From Arthrobacter horti (GTDB lineage: Bacteria; Actinomycetota; Actinomycetes; Actinomycetales; Micrococcaceae), in contig NZ_JAVALS010000014.1 of the NCBI RefSeq assembly GCF_030731045.1, forward strand, positions 1 to 64,000: 64,000 nucleotides of DNA. Direction: 5' to 3'. Below are positions 53,977 to 63,239 of this stretch, piece after piece. How positions within the stretch are numbered: position 1 is the first letter of the stretch; each line of letters opens with the position of its first letter. Under the pieces are notes generated by a model. It was given only the letters and a program-made list of their open reading frames with translations. It searched no databases and had not been told where the DNA came from. The position numbers were made by a program, and so were the translations under genes.

Positions 53977-54864
53977 ATGCCCCCGGCGGCGCCCCTCGAG
54001 TTCGACGCCTTGGGGACGTCCTGGTGGATCCGCGCCGAAGGACTGGAGTCCGTCCTGGAGGGCCGGGTCCGGGACCGGCTGAACGACTTCGACGCCACCT
54101 GGTCCCGGTTCCGCGGTGATTCCCTGGCGATGCGGCTCGCCGCACCCGCGGACGTCGGGCGCGCGGACGGCGAGCGCACCGTGGAGTTTCCCGCGGAGGC
54201 CGCTCCCCTGGGCCGGCTGTACCGCGAACTCCACGATCTGAGCGGCGGCTCCGTCACGCCGTTCATCGGCGCCTCCCTGGCACAGCTGGGCTACGACCCG
54301 GACTATTCGCTGCAGCCTCACGGCGAGCCGGTCCCGGCGCCCCGCTGGGGCGAGGACGTGGACTGGGACGGCCGCACTGTCAGTGCCCGGACGCCTGTGG
54401 TGCTGGACATCGGGGCCGCGGGCAAGGGCCTGGCCGTGGACCTGGTCTGCGAGATCCTGCTCGGCGCCGGCCTGACGGACTTCCTGGTCGACGCAGGCGG
54501 TGACATGCGCCGCCACGGCGGCACGAGCGACCGCATCGCCCTGGAGAACCCGTTCGACACGCGGCAGGCGATCGGCGTCGTCGAGCTTCACGACGGCGCG
54601 CTGGCCGCCTCCGCCGTCAACCGCCGCGCCTGGGGTGAGGGACTGCATCACGTCCTGGACGGGCTGACCGGACGGCCGGTGCGTCGCGTCGTGGCAAGCT
54701 GGGTGCTGGCCCCGGACGCCATGACGGCGGACGGGCTGGCCACGGCCTTGTTCTTCGTGCCCGGCGTGAACCTGGCGGAGCGGCACGACGTCCACTGGTT
54801 GAGTGTGCACAGCGATGGGCACGCCGAAGGTTCACCGTATTTCCTGGAAGGGCTGCATCGATGA
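53977..54864 (+). CDS. apbE: FAD:protein FMN transferase (ApbE)
   Basis: A 295-residue ApbE family enzyme that links FMN from FAD to a Thr/Ser of FMN-binding domains. Visible family segments are FDATWSRFRGDS, GSVTPFIG, VLDIGAAGKGLAVD, VDAGGDMRRHG and HHVLDGLTGRPV, with APDAMTADGLATAL for metal binding. It starts two bases after the FMN-lipoprotein stop and overlaps the next gene by four bases. There is no signal peptide or lipobox, unusual if the target is modified outside the cell. Confidence 0.92.
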   Translation: MPPAAPLEFDALGTSWWIRAEGLESVLEGRVRDRLNDFDATWSRFRGDSLAMRLAAPADVGRADGERTVEFPAEAAPLGRLYRELHDLSGGSVTPFIGASLAQLGYDPDYSLQPHGEPVPAPRWGEDVDWDGRTVSARTPVVLDIGAAGKGLAVDLVCEILLGAGLTDFLVDAGGDMRRHGGTSDRIALENPFDTRQAIGVVELHDGALAASAVNRRAWGEGLHHVLDGLTGRPVRRVVASWVLAPDAMTADGLATALFFVPGVNLAERHDVHWLSVHSDGHAEGSPYFLEGLHR

Positions 54865-56387
54865 CCGCTCCTCTCCCCCTGGCCCGCCGGGTGACCGGCC
54901 TGCCGGGACGGATCCCCATGACCCGTCTGGTGGCCCTCGCCCTGGGCGTGCTGGTGCTCTACAGCCTGCTCCTCGACGCGCTGGGATGGACCGAGTTCGG
55001 CATGCTGCCGCTTCTGGCGCACCTGGGGCAGTGCCTGGCTGCGACGCTGGTGGGAACCGCGCTCTGCGCACTCCTGTTCCGGCTGCGGCCGTACTGGGAT
55101 TCGTCCCTGGTCACGGCCGGTCTCCTGTACTTCCTCTTCTGGCCCGCGACCTCCGCGCGCGAGGCCTGGGGCGTGATCCTGGCCGGTCTGTTGGCTTCGG
55201 CCTCCAAATACGCCCTGGCCTGGCGCGGCCGGCACCTGTTCAACCCCGCGGCCCTGGGCGCATTCGTGGTGTCCCTGACGGGCCTGAACGCCGCCACCTG
55301 GTGGGTCGGTTCCCCGCCCTTGCTGTGGGCCGTGATCCCGCTGGGCCTACTGGTGCTGTACCGCGCAGGCCAGTTCCCGGTGGCGCTGACCTTCCTGGCG
55401 CTGTCCTTCGTCACAGCGGAAGCCGTCGCCGCGGTCCGGGGCCTCTCCGTGACGGATGTCCCGGCCTTGTGGTTCGCCGGTCAGGCCACCGTGTTCTTCG
55501 CCTGCTTCATGATGAGCGAGCCGCTGACCCTGCCGCCGCGGCGCCTGCAACGGGTTCTGGTGGGCGCCGTCACGGGCGTACTGTTCAGCCTGCCCCTTTC
55601 CCTGGCGCTCGGACCGGTGATCCTCACCAACGCCCCCGAGGCGGTGCTTCTGGTGGGCAACCTCCTGGCATTCGCGCTGCGGCCGCGGCAGTCCGCGACC
55701 ATGGCGTTCCTGGGGAGCCGCGAGGTGGCGCCAGGCGTACGGGAGTTCTCTTTCCACACCGTCGCCGGGGCCCGCACGGCTCCCGGCCAGTACGTCGAAC
55801 TGACCTTGCCGGTGCCGGGCCTGCTGACGGCCCGCCGGGTGTTCAGCCCGGTCACCGCTGGTGACGGTGTGCTGCGCATCGCCACGCGGATCCCGGCAAG
55901 CCCGTCGCCGGCCAAGCAGGCGCTGCTGACGCTGCCGGTCGGCGCGCTCATCCAGTCGAGCCGGGCCGCCGGTGACTTCGTCCTGCCCTCTCCTCCGCGC
56001 CCCCTGCTGCTGGCGGCGGGCGGCATCGGCGTCACGCCGTTCGTGGCACTCACGGGCGCCGACGGTGCCGGCGCCTCGGACACCGTCCTGCTGTACTCGG
56101 CCCGCTCCTTGGAGGACGCGGCCTACCTGGACGAACTGGCCGCGAGTGGCGCCCGCGTCCTGCTCCGCACCTCCGCTCCCCTGCCGGAGGACGCGGTGCT
56201 GCCCGACGGCGTCGAGCACGTGGGAACGGAGCGGCTCACCGCCGCGCGGGTCACCGAACTGGTGCCCGACGCCGCGCGGCGGCTGGGCATGGTGGCCGGC
56301 ACACCGGACTTCGTACGGGACTTGAAGAAGACCTTGCGGGGGGCGGGTGTGCGGAAGGTCAAGAAGGATTCGTTCCTGGGGTACTGA
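54861..56387 (+). CDS. RnfD-like membrane domain fused to a ferredoxin-reductase-type module
   Basis: A 508-residue fusion. Residues about 20-275 form an RnfD/NqrB-like bundle of roughly ten helices (RPYWDSSLVTAGLLYF, FMMSEPLTLPP). Residues 285-508 form an FNR-like module with the FAD motif RRVFS (325-329) and the NAD(P) motif GGIGVTP (387-393). It would take electrons from cytoplasmic NAD(P)H across the membrane to the FMN lipoprotein. The acceptor (for example ferric iron or a quinone) is unknown. Related three-gene sets are known as extracytosolic flavinylation systems. Confidence 0.88.
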   Translation: MTAPLPLARRVTGLPGRIPMTRLVALALGVLVLYSLLLDALGWTEFGMLPLLAHLGQCLAATLVGTALCALLFRLRPYWDSSLVTAGLLYFLFWPATSAREAWGVILAGLLASASKYALAWRGRHLFNPAALGAFVVSLTGLNAATWWVGSPPLLWAVIPLGLLVLYRAGQFPVALTFLALSFVTAEAVAAVRGLSVTDVPALWFAGQATVFFACFMMSEPLTLPPRRLQRVLVGAVTGVLFSLPLSLALGPVILTNAPEAVLLVGNLLAFALRPRQSATMAFLGSREVAPGVREFSFHTVAGARTAPGQYVELTLPVPGLLTARRVFSPVTAGDGVLRIATRIPASPSPAKQALLTLPVGALIQSSRAAGDFVLPSPPRPLLLAAGGIGVTPFVALTGADGAGASDTVLLYSARSLEDAAYLDELAASGARVLLRTSAPLPEDAVLPDGVEHVGTERLTAARVTELVPDAARRLGMVAGTPDFVRDLKKTLRGAGVRKVKKDSFLGY

Positions 56388-56443
56388 CGTCCTGGCTGTT
56401 CTTCCCATGGAGCTTGCGGACGCGGCTCGCGGACGCACCCCGA

Positions 56444-56472
56444 TTTCACATCCGGGGGTGGAATGCTGATAA
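56444..56472 (+). promoter_or_regulatory. Promoter of the tRNA-Arg gene
   Basis: TTTCAC (56444-56449) and TGATAA (56467-56472) are separated by 17 bases, the usual spacing. The -10 ends 39 bases before the tRNA. Confidence 0.5.
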
Positions 56473-56511
56473 GCTCGAGGACGTTCCCGGGAGCTCCCGG
56501 GCCCCGGATAC

Positions 56512-56587
56512 GCCCTCGTAGCTCAGGGGATAGAGCGTCTGCCTCCGGAGCAGAAGGCCGTAGGTTCGAATCCTATCGAGGGCACCA
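56512..56587 (+). tRNA. tRNA-Arg (anticodon CCG)
   Basis: The sequence folds as a full cloverleaf: acceptor GCCCTCG/CGAGGGC, D arm with GGGGATAGAGC, anticodon stem around the loop CTCCGGA giving anticodon CCG, and a T arm with GTTCGAATC. The CCA end is encoded (56585-56587). It reads CGG arginine codons, frequent in this genome. Confidence 0.97.
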
Positions 56588-56595
56588 AATGAGAG

Positions 56596-56636
56596 CAGGC
56601 TCTCGGTTCTACGGAACCGGGAGCCTGTCTGTTTTT
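56596..56636 (+). terminator. Intrinsic terminator of the tRNA-Arg gene
   Basis: A 14-base stem with one wobble (56596-56609 with 56614-56627), a 4-base loop, and a following TCTGTTTTT. It is the clearest classical terminator in the window. Confidence 0.9.
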
Positions 56637-56666
56637 CCGCGACATGCCCGGACGAGCCTCGGCGGC

Positions 56667-56672
56667 TAGGCT
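56667..56672 (+). promoter_or_regulatory. -10 box of hrpA
   Basis: TAGGCT, nine bases before the ATG at 56682; the message is leaderless or nearly so. Confidence 0.5.
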
Positions 56673-56681
56673 TGTCCCGTC

Positions 56682-59600
56682 ATGCCTCTGAACATCACAT
56701 ACCCCGCCGCGCTGCCCGTCTCCGAACGCCGCGAGGAGATCATGGCCGCGATCCGGGACCACCAGGTGGTCATCGTGGCCGGGGAGACGGGCTCTGGAAA
56801 GACCACCCAGCTGCCCAAGATGTGCCTGGAACTGGGTCTTGCCGAGAAGGGGCTGGTGGGCCACACTCAGCCGCGGCGTCTGGCCGCCCGCACGGTCGCC
56901 GAGCGCATCGCGGAGGAGCTCGGCGTGGAGCTGAGCCAGGAGGTCGGGTACCAGGTCCGCTTCACGGGCGAAGTGGGGCCGAAGACCCAGGTGAAGCTCA
57001 TGACGGACGGCATCCTGCTGGCCGAGATCCAGCGCGACCGGATGCTGCGGAAGTACAGCGTCATCATCGTGGACGAGGCCCATGAGCGCAGCCTCAACAT
57101 CGACTTCATCCTCGGCTACCTCAAGCGCCTCCTGCCCCAGCGGCCGGACCTGAAGGTCATCATCACCTCCGCCACCATCGACCCGGAGCGCTTCGCCAAG
57201 CACTTCGGCGGCGAGGACACCCCCTCACCGATCGTGGAGGTCTCCGGCCGCACCTTCCCCGTGGAGATCCGTTACCGACCGCTCTCCGAGCCGGCCGGCG
57301 GCGAGGACATGGACGACGAACTCGAAGAGGACCGCGACCCGGTGGACGCGGTCTGCGACGCCGTGGACGAGCTCTCCCGGGAGGCGCCCGGCGACATCCT
57401 GGTCTTCTTCTCCGGCGAACGCGAGATCCGTGAGGCGGCGGAGGCCCTGCGCGGCCGCCTCCCCCGCAACCCGCGCCTGGCCGACGCCGAGGTCCTGCCT
57501 CTGTTCGCCCGTCTGAGCCTGGCCGAGCAGCACAAGGTCTTCCACCCGGGTCCCAAACGGCGCATCGTCCTGGCCACCAACGTCGCGGAGACGTCCTTGA
57601 CGGTCCCCGGCATCAAGTACGTCATCGACACCGGCACCGCCCGCATCTCGCGCTACTCCCACCGCACCAAGGTGCAGCGCCTGCCGATCGAGCGCGTGTC
57701 CCAGGCCTCAGCCAGCCAGCGCTCCGGCCGCTGCGGCCGTGTCAGCGACGGCATCGCCATCCGGCTGTACTCGGAGGAGGACTTCGAGGGCCGGCCCGAG
57801 TTCACGGATCCGGAGATCCTGCGCACCAACCTTGCCGCCGTCATCCTGCAGATGATCGCGATCGGCGTGGCCGCCACCCCGAAGGACGTGGAGGCGTTCC
57901 CGTTCGTCGAGTCCCCGGACACGCGCGCTGTCAACGACGGCGTCACGCTGCTCCGTGAGCTCGGTGCCCTGCCGTCCACGGGAGGGGGCGACGACGGCGC
58001 GGACGCGGGCGCGCGCGCACCCCGCAGCGGTGGCAGGGGCCGCCCGGGAGGCCGCCCGGGAGGCCGCAAACCGTCCGGCCTGACCGCCGTCGGGCATCAG
58101 CTCGCCCAGCTGCCTGTGGACCCGCGCCTGGGCCGGATGATCGTGGAGGCGGGGCGCCGCGACTGCGCCCGCGAAGTCATGGTCCTGGCAGCCGCGCTGA
58201 CCATCCAGGACCCCCGCGAGCGCCCCACGGACAAGCAGCAGCAGGCCGCGGAGAAGCACGCTCGCTTCAAGGACGAGAAGAGCGACTTCACCGGCTTCCT
58301 CAACCTCTGGAACTACCTGCAGGAGAAGCAGCGCGAGCTGTCCTCCAGCGCGTTCCGGCGCCTCTGCCACGCCGAGTTCATCAACTACCTGCGCGTGCGG
58401 GAGTGGCAGGAGCTGTACAGCCAGCTCCGGCAGCTGGCCAAACCGCTGGGCATCTCGGTGGGAAATGAGCGGGAGACGGACCCCGTGGGCAACCACGACG
58501 CGGTGCACATCTCCCTGCTGTCCGGTCTGCTGAGCCAGATCGGCCTCTACGACGAGCGCAAACGGGAGTACGCGGGCGCCCGCGGCACCCGTTTCGCGAT
58601 CTTCCCGGGCTCCGCACTGTTCAAGAAGTCCCCGGCGTTCGTCATGGCGGCCGAGCTGGTGGAGACCAGCCGGCTCTGGGCCCGCGTGGCGGCCGCGTTC
58701 GACCCGTCCTGGGCCGAGCAGGTGGCTCCCGGCCTGGTGAAGCGCAGCTTCAGCGAACCGCATTGGTCCTCCAAGTCCGGCTCCGTGATGGCCTATGAGA
58801 AGGTCACGCTGTACGGCGTGCCCATCATCCCCAAGCGCCGCGTGAACTACGCCAAGGTGGACCCGGAGCTCTGCCGCGAGCTGTTCATCCGCCATGCCCT
58901 GGTGGACGGCGACTGGCGCACGCATCACAAGTTCTTCCAGCGCAACCGCACCCTCCTGCGCGAGGTGGAGGAGCTGGAGACCCGCATGCGGCGCCGCGAC
59001 ATCCGCGTGGACGATGAGACGCTCTTCGAGTTCTACGACGCCCGGATCGGCCACGACGTGGTCTCGGAGCGGCACTTCGATCTCTGGTGGAAGAACGCCC
59101 GGCAAGAGGACCCCACTCTCCTGGACTTCGACCGCGCGCTCGTCATGAGCGAGGAGGCCGAGGACCTGGACGAAGCCGCCTTCCCCAAGGTGTGGCGCCA
59201 GCAGGGTTTCGAGTTCCCCCTGAGCTATGAATTCCACCCGGTGGCCCCCGGCGCCACGCCGGATCCCACGGATGGCGCCACGGTGGAGATCCCGGCCCTG
59301 TTCCTCAACCAGGTGGAGCCGGAACCGTTCCGCTGGCAGATCCCCGGCCAGCGCGTGGAACTGGTGACGGCCCTCATCAAGTCCCTCCCCAAGGCGGTCC
59401 GGAAGAACTTCGTGCCCGCACCCGATGTGGCGCGGCAGGCCGTCGCCGCGCTCGACGCAGACTTCTCCCCGGCGGAGGACCGGATCGAGGACGCCCTGGC
59501 CCTCGCGCTGCGCCGCCTGCGCGGCCAGGTGGTGCCGGACGGCAGCTTCTCCTGGGACGCCGTGCCGCCACATCTGCGCATGAGCTTCCGCGTGGTGGAC

Positions 59601-60695
59601 GCCAAGGGCAAGGTGCTGGGTGAGGGCAAGGACCTCGCCGCCCTGCAGGACGAACTGGCCCCGGCCACGCGCCGCGCCATCGCTGAGAGCCTGGGCGCGA
59701 CCCCGAAGACCGCGGCTCCATCGCCGAAGAAGCAGCGCACGACGACGGACACCGCCTCCTCCAGGCGCGACGGCGCGGCCCAGGGTGCCGGGCTGCACGC
59801 CTCGGGCGTCCAGGAGCTCAGCGGCCTGACGGACTGGACGTCGCTCACTGCGGCGAGCGGCGGCGTCGTGCAGCGCAGTGTCAGCCGGCAGCTCGGCGGG
59901 CACACGGTGACCGGCTACCCGGCCCTCGTGGATGAGGGCAAGACGGTGGGTCTGCGCGTGTTCCAAACGCAGGAACGCCAGGAGGCCGCCATGCGCGGCG
60001 GGGTGATCCGGCTCATCGCCCTCAAGGTGCCGTCGCCGGACCGCTACGTCCTGGAGCATCTGAGCAACACGGAGAAGCTGACCTTCAGCCAGAACCCGCA
60101 CGGCAGCATCACGGGCCTGATCGCGGACTGCGCCCAGGCGGCGATCGACAAGCTGGTCCCGGCGCAGCTTCCCTGGGACACGAAGTCCTTCGACGCGCTG
60201 TACGAGCAGGTCCGGGCCGAGCTGATCGACACCGTCTTCACCGTCACGGCCGTGGTGGAAAAGATCCTCTCGGCCTCCCTGCGGATCGGCAAGCAGCTGC
60301 GTGGCAGCGTGAGCCCGGCCCTGTTCAGCGCCCTGAGCGATGAGAAGAGCCACCTGGGCCAGCTCGTGCACCCGGGATTCGTGGCACAGACGGGCTATCT
60401 CCAGCTCGCCCAGCTCCCCCGCTATCTGACGGCCATCGAACGCCGCCTGGAGAAGCTGCCGGGCAATGTGCAGCGCGACGCGAACAGCCTCGCGGTGGTG
60501 CAGCGCCTGGAGGACGAGTACGACGACGCCGTGGCGGCGTTGCGCTCGGGCGAGGGTCCCGGGCCGGAGCTGACCCACGTGCGATGGATGCTGGAGGAGC
60601 TGCGGGTCAGCTTGTTCGCCGTCGAGCTGGGCACTCAGTACTCGGTGAGCGAGAAGCGCATCCGCGTAGCAATGAACAAGGCCCTCGCTCCGTGA
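56682..60695 (+). CDS. hrpA: ATP-dependent RNA helicase HrpA
   Basis: A 1337-residue DEAH-box helicase. Motif I is GETGSGKTTQ, II DEAHERSLN, III SATID, and VI QRSGRCGRVSDG. The helicase core is followed by the HA2/OB region and a long C-terminal DUF3418 domain. HrpA helps resolve stalled or collided ribosomes and mRNA structure. A basic, Gly/Pro/Arg-rich insertion near residue 450 is coded by tandem repeats. The length (about 1300) is typical of full-size HrpA. Confidence 0.95.
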   Translation: MPLNITYPAALPVSERREEIMAAIRDHQVVIVAGETGSGKTTQLPKMCLELGLAEKGLVGHTQPRRLAARTVAERIAEELGVELSQEVGYQVRFTGEVGPKTQVKLMTDGILLAEIQRDRMLRKYSVIIVDEAHERSLNIDFILGYLKRLLPQRPDLKVIITSATIDPERFAKHFGGEDTPSPIVEVSGRTFPVEIRYRPLSEPAGGEDMDDELEEDRDPVDAVCDAVDELSREAPGDILVFFSGEREIREAAEALRGRLPRNPRLADAEVLPLFARLSLAEQHKVFHPGPKRRIVLATNVAETSLTVPGIKYVIDTGTARISRYSHRTKVQRLPIERVSQASASQRSGRCGRVSDGIAIRLYSEEDFEGRPEFTDPEILRTNLAAVILQMIAIGVAATPKDVEAFPFVESPDTRAVNDGVTLLRELGALPSTGGGDDGADAGARAPRSGGRGRPGGRPGGRKPSGLTAVGHQLAQLPVDPRLGRMIVEAGRRDCAREVMVLAAALTIQDPRERPTDKQQQAAEKHARFKDEKSDFTGFLNLWNYLQEKQRELSSSAFRRLCHAEFINYLRVREWQELYSQLRQLAKPLGISVGNERETDPVGNHDAVHISLLSGLLSQIGLYDERKREYAGARGTRFAIFPGSALFKKSPAFVMAAELVETSRLWARVAAAFDPSWAEQVAPGLVKRSFSEPHWSSKSGSVMAYEKVTLYGVPIIPKRRVNYAKVDPELCRELFIRHALVDGDWRTHHKFFQRNRTLLREVEELETRMRRRDIRVDDETLFEFYDARIGHDVVSERHFDLWWKNARQEDPTLLDFDRALVMSEEAEDLDEAAFPKVWRQQGFEFPLSYEFHPVAPGATPDPTDGATVEIPALFLNQVEPEPFRWQIPGQRVELVTALIKSLPKAVRKNFVPAPDVARQAVAALDADFSPAEDRIEDALALALRRLRGQVVPDGSFSWDAVPPHLRMSFRVVDAKGKVLGEGKDLAALQDELAPATRRAIAESLGATPKTAAPSPKKQRTTTDTASSRRDGAAQGAGLHASGVQELSGLTDWTSLTAASGGVVQRSVSRQLGGHTVTGYPALVDEGKTVGLRVFQTQERQEAAMRGGVIRLIALKVPSPDRYVLEHLSNTEKLTFSQNPHGSITGLIADCAQAAIDKLVPAQLPWDTKSFDALYEQVRAELIDTVFTVTAVVEKILSASLRIGKQLRGSVSPALFSALSDEKSHLGQLVHPGFVAQTGYLQLAQLPRYLTAIERRLEKLPGNVQRDANSLAVVQRLEDEYDDAVAALRSGEGPGPELTHVRWMLEELRVSLFAVELGTQYSVSEKRIRVAMNKALAP
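58038..58067 (+). repeat. 12-base tandem repeat inside hrpA
   Basis: GGCCGCCCGGGA occurs 2.5 times, encoding GRPGGRPGGR in a flexible basic linker. Confidence 0.75.
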
Positions 60696-60756
60696 GCCAC
60701 CGCCGTCCCTTAAGCTGGGATGGTCCGTACCACCGTAAGACCAAAGGACTCCCCCT

Positions 60757-61740
60757 ATGAAGCTCAGCTTCCCCGCTCCGAACGCCGGCACCGAGATCCT
60801 CGGTCTCGGGCATGCTCAGCCGGAGCGCGTCATGGACAACCACGAGCTCGAGGGCATGATGGAGACCTCGGATGAGTGGATCCGGCAGCGCACGGGCATC
60901 GTCACCCGGAACATCGCCGGCGAGGATGAGAGCGTCGCCACCCTGGCCATCGCCGCCGCACGTATGGCTCTGGAGGACTCCGGGGTTCCTGCGGAGAAGA
61001 TCGACCTGGTCATCATCGCCACCACCACGGCCGCCGAGCGCTCCCCCAACACCGCAGGGCGCGTCGCGCAGGCCCTGGGTCTGGGCGACGCCGAGCGGGG
61101 TCCGGGCATCATCGACATCAATACGGCCTGCTCCGGCTTCGAATACGCCATGGGCCTGGCCGATCAGTCCATCCGCTCCGGCACCTCGAACTACGCCCTG
61201 GTGCTCGGCGCCGAGACCCTGTCCAAGGTCACCGACTGGACGGACCGCAGCACCGCCGTCCTGACCGCCGACGGCGCAGGCGCCATGGTCATCGGCCCGA
61301 GCGACGAGCCGCGCATCGGCCCGGTCGTGTGGGGCTCCAAGGGCGAGCTCGCCGATGCCGTCCTCATCGGCCCGCCCACCAACAAGTTCTGGCAGAACGG
61401 CCGCGAGGTGCTCCGCTGGGCCCTCAAGGACGCGGAGAAGCATGCCCGCGCCGCCGTGGCCCAGGCCGGCCTTCAGATGTCCGACATCGAGGTGCTGGTC
61501 ACCCATCAGGCCAACCTGCGCATCATCGAGCCCATGGCCCAGGCCCTCGGTCTGACGGACAAGGTGGTAGTGACCGACGTGATCGACTCCGGCAACACTT
61601 CCGCCGCGAGCGTGCCGCTCGGCTACAGCAAGTGGTGGCACTCCGGCAAGATCCCCTCCGACGTCCCGGCCCTGCTCTTCGGCTTCGGCGGCGGTTTCAC
61701 CTTCGCCGGCATGGTGGCGATGACGCCCCGCAAGAAGTAG
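60757..61740 (+). CDS. fabH: 3-oxoacyl-ACP synthase III (FabH family)
   Basis: A 327-residue ketosynthase III that condenses acyl-CoA with malonyl-ACP to begin fatty-acid chains. The triad is Cys125 (NTACSGFEYA), His250 (THQANLRI) and Asn280 (DSGNTSAASVP). The ATG has AAAGGA upstream and a 38-base leader after a TAAGCT box. It stands alone instead of in a fab cluster, so it may be an additional copy with its own acyl preference, but basic FabH activity is expected. Confidence 0.93.
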   Translation: MKLSFPAPNAGTEILGLGHAQPERVMDNHELEGMMETSDEWIRQRTGIVTRNIAGEDESVATLAIAAARMALEDSGVPAEKIDLVIIATTTAAERSPNTAGRVAQALGLGDAERGPGIIDINTACSGFEYAMGLADQSIRSGTSNYALVLGAETLSKVTDWTDRSTAVLTADGAGAMVIGPSDEPRIGPVVWGSKGELADAVLIGPPTNKFWQNGREVLRWALKDAEKHARAAVAQAGLQMSDIEVLVTHQANLRIIEPMAQALGLTDKVVVTDVIDSGNTSAASVPLGYSKWWHSGKIPSDVPALLFGFGGGFTFAGMVAMTPRKK

Positions 61741-61753
61741 GGCTTTAAACCCA

Positions 61754-61823
61754 ATCGACTGCTCCATACGACGCCAGAATCGCCCGGAATTCCCGGAAAA
61801 CGGCGTCCTGTGGAGCAGTCGAT
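61754..61823. repeat. 70-base palindrome of a second type
   Basis: Arms 61754-61775 and 61802-61823 pair over 22 bases with two mismatches; the loop holds an inner CCGG/CCGG pairing. It lies between the convergent fabH and HIT ends, like the 65-base palindromes, but has different sequence. Confidence 0.75.
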
Positions 61824-61831
61824 GTGCTTAA

Positions 61832-62260
61832 TCAGCCCTCCGGCACGAACTCCCCGTAACCGGCGGCGCGCAAGCCTTCACGGATGGTCTCCGCGTTCGC
61901 ATCCAGCTCCGCGGGATCCGGGTTGTTGTCCACGGAGCCGAAGTCGTAGTCGGCCATGGAGTTGGACGGCCAGACGTGGACGTGGAGGTGCTCCACTTCG
62001 TAGCCGGCCACGAGCAGCCCCGCGCGGGCGGACCCGAACGCCTCCACCTGGACCTTGCCGATCTTCTGGGCCACCAGCACGGCCTTGGACAGGATCTCCG
62101 GGTCCGCGTCCGTCCAGCGGTCCACCTCCTGGACCGGAACCACCAGGGTGTGCCCGGGGGCCAGCGGGCCGATGGTCAGGAACGCGACCACGTCCGGCTC
62201 ACGCCAGACGAAGCGGCCGGGGATCTCCCCGTTGATGATCTTGGTGAAAAGGCTGCTCAC
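61832..62260 (-). CDS. HIT family protein
   Basis: A 142-residue histidine-triad hydrolase or transferase with the motif HLHVHVWP. The N-terminal FTKIINGEIPGRFVWRE is typical of the bacterial Hint-like group acting on nucleotide phosphoramidates. Start GTG at 62260 begins the conserved sequence; the longer frame includes intergenic DNA. It lies downstream of the sulfurtransferase gene with a 112-base gap. Confidence 0.93.
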   Translation of the reverse strand: MSSLFTKIINGEIPGRFVWREPDVVAFLTIGPLAPGHTLVVPVQEVDRWTDADPEILSKAVLVAQKIGKVQVEAFGSARAGLLVAGYEVEHLHVHVWPSNSMADYDFGSVDNNPDPAELDANAETIREGLRAAGYGEFVPEG

Positions 62261-62372
62261 GGGTCTGCTTTCTCTTGTGGTCATTTGAAGCCTTGTGCTG
62301 CGGGCTGTCGTCTCGCCGAAATCCGGCAGCGGTTTGCCCAGGGGCGGGGGCACCGGACGTCCGACGGGCACC

Positions 62373-63212
62373 TCAGGCCCCCGTGGCGACGTCGCGGGAC
62401 GCGTCGTTGGACCACTGGGAGAAGGACCCCGGGTAGAGGACGGCGTCGAAGCCGGCAAGTTTCAGTGCCGCCACCTCATGCGCCGCGGTGACGCCGGAAC
62501 CACAGTAGACGGCCACCGGGGTCCCGGGTTCGACGCCGAGTGCGGAGAACCGCTCGCGAAGCGCCTCCGCGGACAGGAACTGCCCGTCCTCGTCCACGTT
62601 CTCCGTGGTCGGCGCGCTGATGGCCCCCGGGATGTGACCGGCCCGCGGGTCGATCGGCTCCACCTCGCCGCGGTACCGCTCCGTGGCACGTGCGTCCAGG
62701 AGGACGCCGTTCTCAGGCCACGTGCCCGCCCCGTCGATGCCCACGACGGCCGACGGGTCCATCGGGTGGAGCGTCACGTCGCCGGCGGGAAGCGTCACGT
62801 CCTCCTTCTCGATGGAGAAGTCCTCCAGCACCCAGGCCATCAGGCCACCGTCCAGGATGCGGGTGTCCGCATGGCCGAATTCCCGGAGCAGCCACCATGC
62901 ACGCGCGGCCGCCATGGAACCCGAGTTGTCGTACACCACCACGGTGTCGCCGTCGTTGATCCCCCAGCGCCGAGCGGTCGCCTGGAAGTCCTCAAAGGAC
63001 GGGAGCGGGTGGCGCCCCGCCTCCGGGCTGGCGGGCGCCGCGAGATCGGACTCCATGTCGACGAAGACCGCGGCCGGGAGATGGCCCATGAGGTATTTTT
63101 CGCGCCCCAACGGATCGCCCAGCGTCCACCGGACGTCCAGGATCACGAGCTTGTCCGGGTCCAGGTCGTGGACGTCGGCGGGGGCGATGGTGACAGGGAA
63201 TTCTTGCTCCAT
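62373..63212 (-). CDS. sseA: Two-domain sulfurtransferase (rhodanese/3-mercaptopyruvate type)
   Basis: A 279-residue protein with two rhodanese domains. The C-terminal domain holds the catalytic Cys237 in CGSGVTA, a loop found in 3-mercaptopyruvate sulfurtransferases. The N-terminal domain has no cysteine and is structural. The ATG at 63212 lies six bases after a TAGAGT -10 box, so it is probably leaderless. It is divergent from a cysteine desulfhydrase gene, so the pair handles cysteine sulfur together. Confidence 0.92.
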   Translation of the reverse strand: MEQEFPVTIAPADVHDLDPDKLVILDVRWTLGDPLGREKYLMGHLPAAVFVDMESDLAAPASPEAGRHPLPSFEDFQATARRWGINDGDTVVVYDNSGSMAAARAWWLLREFGHADTRILDGGLMAWVLEDFSIEKEDVTLPAGDVTLHPMDPSAVVGIDGAGTWPENGVLLDARATERYRGEVEPIDPRAGHIPGAISAPTTENVDEDGQFLSAEALRERFSALGVEPGTPVAVYCGSGVTAAHEVAALKLAGFDAVLYPGSFSQWSNDASRDVATGA

Positions 63213-63218
63213 AGGGCA

Positions 63219-63239
63219 ACTCTATGCCCGCGATACCCT
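63219..63239. promoter_or_regulatory. Back-to-back leaderless promoters of sseA and the Cds1-like gene
   Basis: TAGAGT on the minus strand (63219-63224) serves sseA, and TACCCT on the plus strand (63234-63239) serves the Cds1-like gene, all within a 34-base gap. Each -35 region would reach the other gene's start codon. Confidence 0.6.

Noticed and set aside
57708-60791. Minus-strand open frame of 1027 codons
   Set aside because: It lies entirely antisense to hrpA, has no domain and consists of His/Gly/Leu/Gln-rich sequence typical of the reverse strand of GC-rich genes.
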